NCBI GenBank assembly: GCA_000597885.1
Contig: CP004371.1
Coordinates: forward strand, 4,307,001 to 4,371,000
From: Flammeovirgaceae bacterium 311
Lineage (GTDB): Bacteria; Bacteroidota; Bacteroidia; Cytophagales; Cyclobacteriaceae
Direction of reading: 5' to 3'
Length of the DNA stretch: 64,000 bases
Part shown: positions 61,124 through 64,000 of the stretch, piece by piece
Layout of the letters: the number at the start of each line of letters is the position of its first letter
Position numbering within the stretch: position 1 is the first letter of the stretch
Notes under the pieces: generated by a model
What the model saw: only the letters and a program-made list of their open reading frames with translations
What the model was told of the DNA's origin: nothing
Database searches by the model: none
Translations under genes and position numbers: made by a program

Positions 61124-63241
61124 ATGGCTATTTTTAGCAAGAATTCTTCTTTTTCAATGCTGCAGGCGCTGTGTATGGGCCTGCTGTTGCTGCTATGCTG
61201 CCAGCCTGCTGCTGCTTCAGAAGAAACGCCAGTTTACCTGGGCCATATTCGTTACCTGCCCGATTCCCTGAATGAGCAGACGCTGGAGCGGGTACAGCAA
61301 TTAGCGGAACAGGGCTGGCAAACCAGCTATAATCCTGCCGCCGGTGGTAGCCTCTGGGTAAGCTTTACTATAAAAAACAGGGCAGATGCACCTACAGCAG
61401 TCCTGCTGTCTGTAGGAGACATCGCGCTGATGGAGCTATACATGCAGCGGGAGGAGGGGCTGGAGTTGCAGCGTAGCGGCCTTTTTATGTCGATAGCGCA
61501 GCGCAGCTACGCCCACCACAGGCCGCTTTTCTCCATTTCTCTTGCTGCAGGCGAAGAGGTGCAGGCGCTGCTGAAGCTGGATACCCAAAACAGGCAGCAC
61601 TTACCCGGGCAATTCAAACCACTGCTCAAGACTGCAGCCGCCCAAAAGGTTGATGATGATCGCCGCCTGCTGCTGCAGGGCTTATTTTTTGGCATTATCC
61701 TGGTAATGGCATTTTACAACCTGCTGCTCTACATTGGGGTGCGCGATATTAGCTACCTCTGGTATGTATTGTCTATTCTGGGCATCGGTGTTTACTTCTT
61801 CTTCTACTATGGCTTTAGCCTGCAAACCATCTGGCGGCACCAGCCCCTCTGGAATGCCTACAGCTTTGCCCTGATTGTGCCCCTTACGAACATGATGCGC
61901 ATCATGTTTACCAAAACCTACCTGCATACCCGCGACCTGCTGCCCTGGCTAGACCGCTTCCTGAACTTTCTGTTTGTGCTGTGCTTTGTTCCCATCATCA
62001 TTGGAGGAATGGCCTGGTGGTGGGGATTTGCCTGGTATGAGCTAACCATTGATGTAACCGGTGTGCTGGGTACTGTGGTACTGGTTTGTATGCTGATAGC
62101 GGGGGTATATGCCTATCTGCAGGGCTATACGCCGGCGTTATTTTTTATTGTGGCAAACCTGCTGTTTGTGCTGGGGGCCAATATGTTTATCATCAAGGAA
62201 ATGAGGCTGATCGAGGACAGCCTTTTTTCTCGCTATGTGGTGCAGCTGGGGGTAATTGCGCAGGTAGTGCTGTTTTCACTTGGTTTGGCCTATCGCCTTA
62301 AAAAAGCCCGGCAGCAGGAGGCTGAGCACCGGCTTACCCTGGAGCGTATTGAGCGCGAAAAAGAAGTGGAACGTAAGCAGGAAGCCGAAGAGCAAAAGGC
62401 CAGGCTGGAGGAAAAGGTACGGGAGCGTACGGCAGCCCTTCACGAGAAAACGCTTGAGCTGCAGGCAACGATCCATAAGCTGCAGGAGTCGCAGGAGGGC
62501 CTGCGGCAGCTAAACAAAATCAAGGACAAGCTTTTTTCAGTGATATCGCACGATTTGCGGGGACCGGTGGCAACACTCGATTCCTTTATCAGCCTGATTA
62601 CGAACCATGCGGCACGCATTTCGGCAGCAGAAATGGAAAAGCTTTCAGACAAAACCAGGGAATCGGTGCATAGCCTGTCTTTTCTGCTGGATAACCTGCT
62701 CAACTGGTCACGTACCCAAATGGGAACACTGCCTTATAATCCCCAGCCGGTTGTGCTTACCGATACCATTCTGAGGAATGTAGAGCTGTATCAGCTCATG
62801 GCCGAGAATAAAAAGGTAAGCCTGGTGATGGACGTGCCTAAAGCTTCGCTTGCACTGGCCGACAGGGGCATGCTGGATTTTATTATCCGCAACCTGCTAA
62901 GCAATGCCATTAAATTTACCCCTCGCTTTGGTACCATTAAGCTTATTGTGCAGGAGCAGAAGGGGAGCATCTGGGTACGGGTTACCGATACGGGGATAGG
63001 AATTGCGCCGGAAAAATTACCCTTTGTACTGGATACAGAAAGTAACTACAGTACCCCCGGAACTGCCCGTGAAAAAGGAACCGGCCTGGGGCTGATGCTC
63101 TGCCAGGAGTTTCTGGCCTTCCACGGCAGCCAGCTGCAGGTGCACAGCGAGGTGAGTATAGGTTCAGAATTTTTCTTTTCTCTTCCCGGGGCAGTGGCTG
63201 AAGTCCAACAAAAGCATGCTACAGCAGGCCCGGCCTGGTGA
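61124..63241 (+). CDS. 7TMR-DISM sensor histidine kinase
   Basis: 705 residues: signal peptide about 1-32 (QPAAAS), 7TMR-DISM extracellular sensor domain (about 35-175), seven membrane segments (about 185-392), a coiled coil (about 395-470), HisKA with His476 (FSVISHDLRGPVATL) and HATPase (NLLSNAIKFTP, DTGIGI, GTGLGL). The family senses small extracellular ligands, often carbohydrate-like or unknown. ATG 61124 is chosen over TTG 61070. The divergent LytTR gene starts 76 bases away; the pair may share a promoter region. Confidence 0.92.
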   Translation: MAIFSKNSSFSMLQALCMGLLLLLCCQPAAASEETPVYLGHIRYLPDSLNEQTLERVQQLAEQGWQTSYNPAAGGSLWVSFTIKNRADAPTAVLLSVGDIALMELYMQREEGLELQRSGLFMSIAQRSYAHHRPLFSISLAAGEEVQALLKLDTQNRQHLPGQFKPLLKTAAAQKVDDDRRLLLQGLFFGIILVMAFYNLLLYIGVRDISYLWYVLSILGIGVYFFFYYGFSLQTIWRHQPLWNAYSFALIVPLTNMMRIMFTKTYLHTRDLLPWLDRFLNFLFVLCFVPIIIGGMAWWWGFAWYELTIDVTGVLGTVVLVCMLIAGVYAYLQGYTPALFFIVANLLFVLGANMFIIKEMRLIEDSLFSRYVVQLGVIAQVVLFSLGLAYRLKKARQQEAEHRLTLERIEREKEVERKQEAEEQKARLEEKVRERTAALHEKTLELQATIHKLQESQEGLRQLNKIKDKLFSVISHDLRGPVATLDSFISLITNHAARISAAEMEKLSDKTRESVHSLSFLLDNLLNWSRTQMGTLPYNPQPVVLTDTILRNVELYQLMAENKKVSLVMDVPKASLALADRGMLDFIIRNLLSNAIKFTPRFGTIKLIVQEQKGSIWVRVTDTGIGIAPEKLPFVLDTESNYSTPGTAREKGTGLGLMLCQEFLAFHGSQLQVHSEVSIGSEFFFSLPGAVAEVQQKHATAGPAW

Positions 63242-63278
63242 GGCCCAGCCTGGTGAGGCCCAGCTTGGCAAGGTCCGG
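63234..63278. repeat. Three tandem 15-base repeats over the kinase stop codon
   Basis: Units at 63234-63248 and 63249-63263 are identical (CCTGGTGAGGCCCAG); the third at 63264-63278 is diverged. The kinase TGA lies in the first unit, and since the unit is five codons long, copy-number change would not alter the protein. Confidence 0.75.
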
Positions 63279-63539
63279 CCCGGGATGCTGGTTTGTAGAA
63301 CTGTAATGCTGCAGAGCAGGCTTCCCTGGAGTTGGAAAATCATGCCTGGGGAGCCGCGGCAGATATTCCTAGCATACTTTACTGTAAAGCTCTGAATTTA
63401 TTACACAGGCAAAATAAAGTATTTCCGGCTGTGCCTTAACATCAGATAAATTTTTGATGTTTTTTTGTATTTTGCAGCACTGCATAGTTCTGGAACCCCG
63501 GGAACAGCAGTTAACAGCACTCTTTATCTTCAGCTTAAA

Positions 63540-64000
63540 ATGATGAAACAAGCACTACTCATCTTAGTAGGAATTTTCCTATGTCTGAACCTGTATGCAC
63601 AGCCCGATTATCGGGAAGGATATATGCTTACCCTTACAGGGGATACGCTTACAGGCCTTATCAATTACAGAGAAAGCAAAAAGAGTACGAAGATCTGCGA
63701 ATTTAAAAAAGACCCGGCCCAGGAAGCTGCTACCTACGGACCTGCTGATATCAGGGGGTATGGATTCAGGAACGGCAAATTTCATCAGTCTATCGAGATC
63801 AAGGATAAACTGAATGAAAGCAAAGAGGCAATCTTTGTGGAGGTACTGGTAAGGGGAACTGTTTCTTTGTACAAGGATCCCTCATCTTTTTACATAGCCA
63901 AAGGAGATACTACACTGCACAGGCTGTATATCAAGGAAAAAGATGATTTTAATAAATATGATAAGGACAAGCTGCAGTATAACCGTCATATTGGCCTTTT
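63540..64000 (+). CDS. Exported hypothetical protein, cut by right window edge
   Basis: At least 153 residues, open to the end of the window. A leader MMKQALLILVGIFLCLNLYA with cleavage after YAQ predicts export. The mature part starts PDYREGYMLTLTGDTLTGLI, a beta-rich opening seen in uncharacterised Bacteroidota proteins, followed by charged segments (IRGYGFRNGKFHQSIEI, YIAKGDTTLHRLYIKE). No enzymatic motif is visible. Start is ATG 63540 or the next codon. Its full length cannot be judged. Confidence 0.75.
   Translation, partial: MMKQALLILVGIFLCLNLYAQPDYREGYMLTLTGDTLTGLINYRESKKSTKICEFKKDPAQEAATYGPADIRGYGFRNGKFHQSIEIKDKLNESKEAIFVEVLVRGTVSLYKDPSSFYIAKGDTTLHRLYIKEKDDFNKYDKDKLQYNRHIGL

Overview
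This 64 kb window is a piece of a Bacteroidota chromosome, most likely from the order Cytophagales. The evidence is a SusC/SusD pair, a protein with a type IX secretion sorting tail, 7TMR-DISM and LytTR signalling proteins, paired M16 peptidases, a DAHP synthase fused to chorismate mutase, start codons without Shine-Dalgarno sequences, and several TAnnTTTG promoter boxes. Genus cannot be fixed from the sequence. No rRNA, tRNA, insertion sequence, prophage or CRISPR array was found.

Layout. 1-7443: a broken-off surface or secreted protein, an ArsR-type regulator with a YjjG-type HAD phosphatase, a TPR/SpoIIE phosphatase, proline catabolic PruA, a DUF3127 protein and a PAP2 phosphatase. 8174-20980: an uptake-type operon of SusC, SusD, two large FG-GAP/VCBS-UnbV lipoproteins and a haloperoxidase/PAP2-fold lipoprotein. 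21119-34623: mixed housekeeping and membrane genes, including a GT39-like transferase, a sulfotransferase/aminotransferase pair, an M16 peptidase pair, a T9SS cargo protein, M42 aminopeptidase, a GNAT and a BtuF-like metal-receptor protein. 34695-35070 is a gene-free block of nested inverted repeats resembling a BIME. 35085-38838: shikimate genes aroA, aroB and DAHP synthase/chorismate mutase. 39245-50887: gcvT, comB-like, SulP transporter, MazG-like, dtd, YkvA, IscA-like, folB, DivIVA-like, WD40, phosphopantetheinyl transferase and redoxin genes.

50989-60151 is the most interesting region. It is a tight minus-strand run of seven genes: Na+/solute symporter, periplasmic alpha/beta hydrolase, TonB-dependent receptor, SDR dehydrogenase, KAS III-like enzyme, acyl-CoA ligase and a second cytoplasmic alpha/beta hydrolase paralogous to the first. 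Together they read as outer-membrane import, periplasmic ester cleavage, inner-membrane import and CoA-dependent processing of an unknown carboxylic acid. A LytTR response regulator and a divergent 7TMR-DISM histidine kinase sit directly upstream and may control it. The KAS III-like protein has lost the His and Asn of the normal catalytic triad.

A second theme is dispersed degenerate heptanucleotide repeats in intergenic DNA (near 6074, 39111, 40403 and 55165), two of them abutting start codons. Many start codons were re-chosen downstream of the longest reading frame, and the reason is given in each entry.
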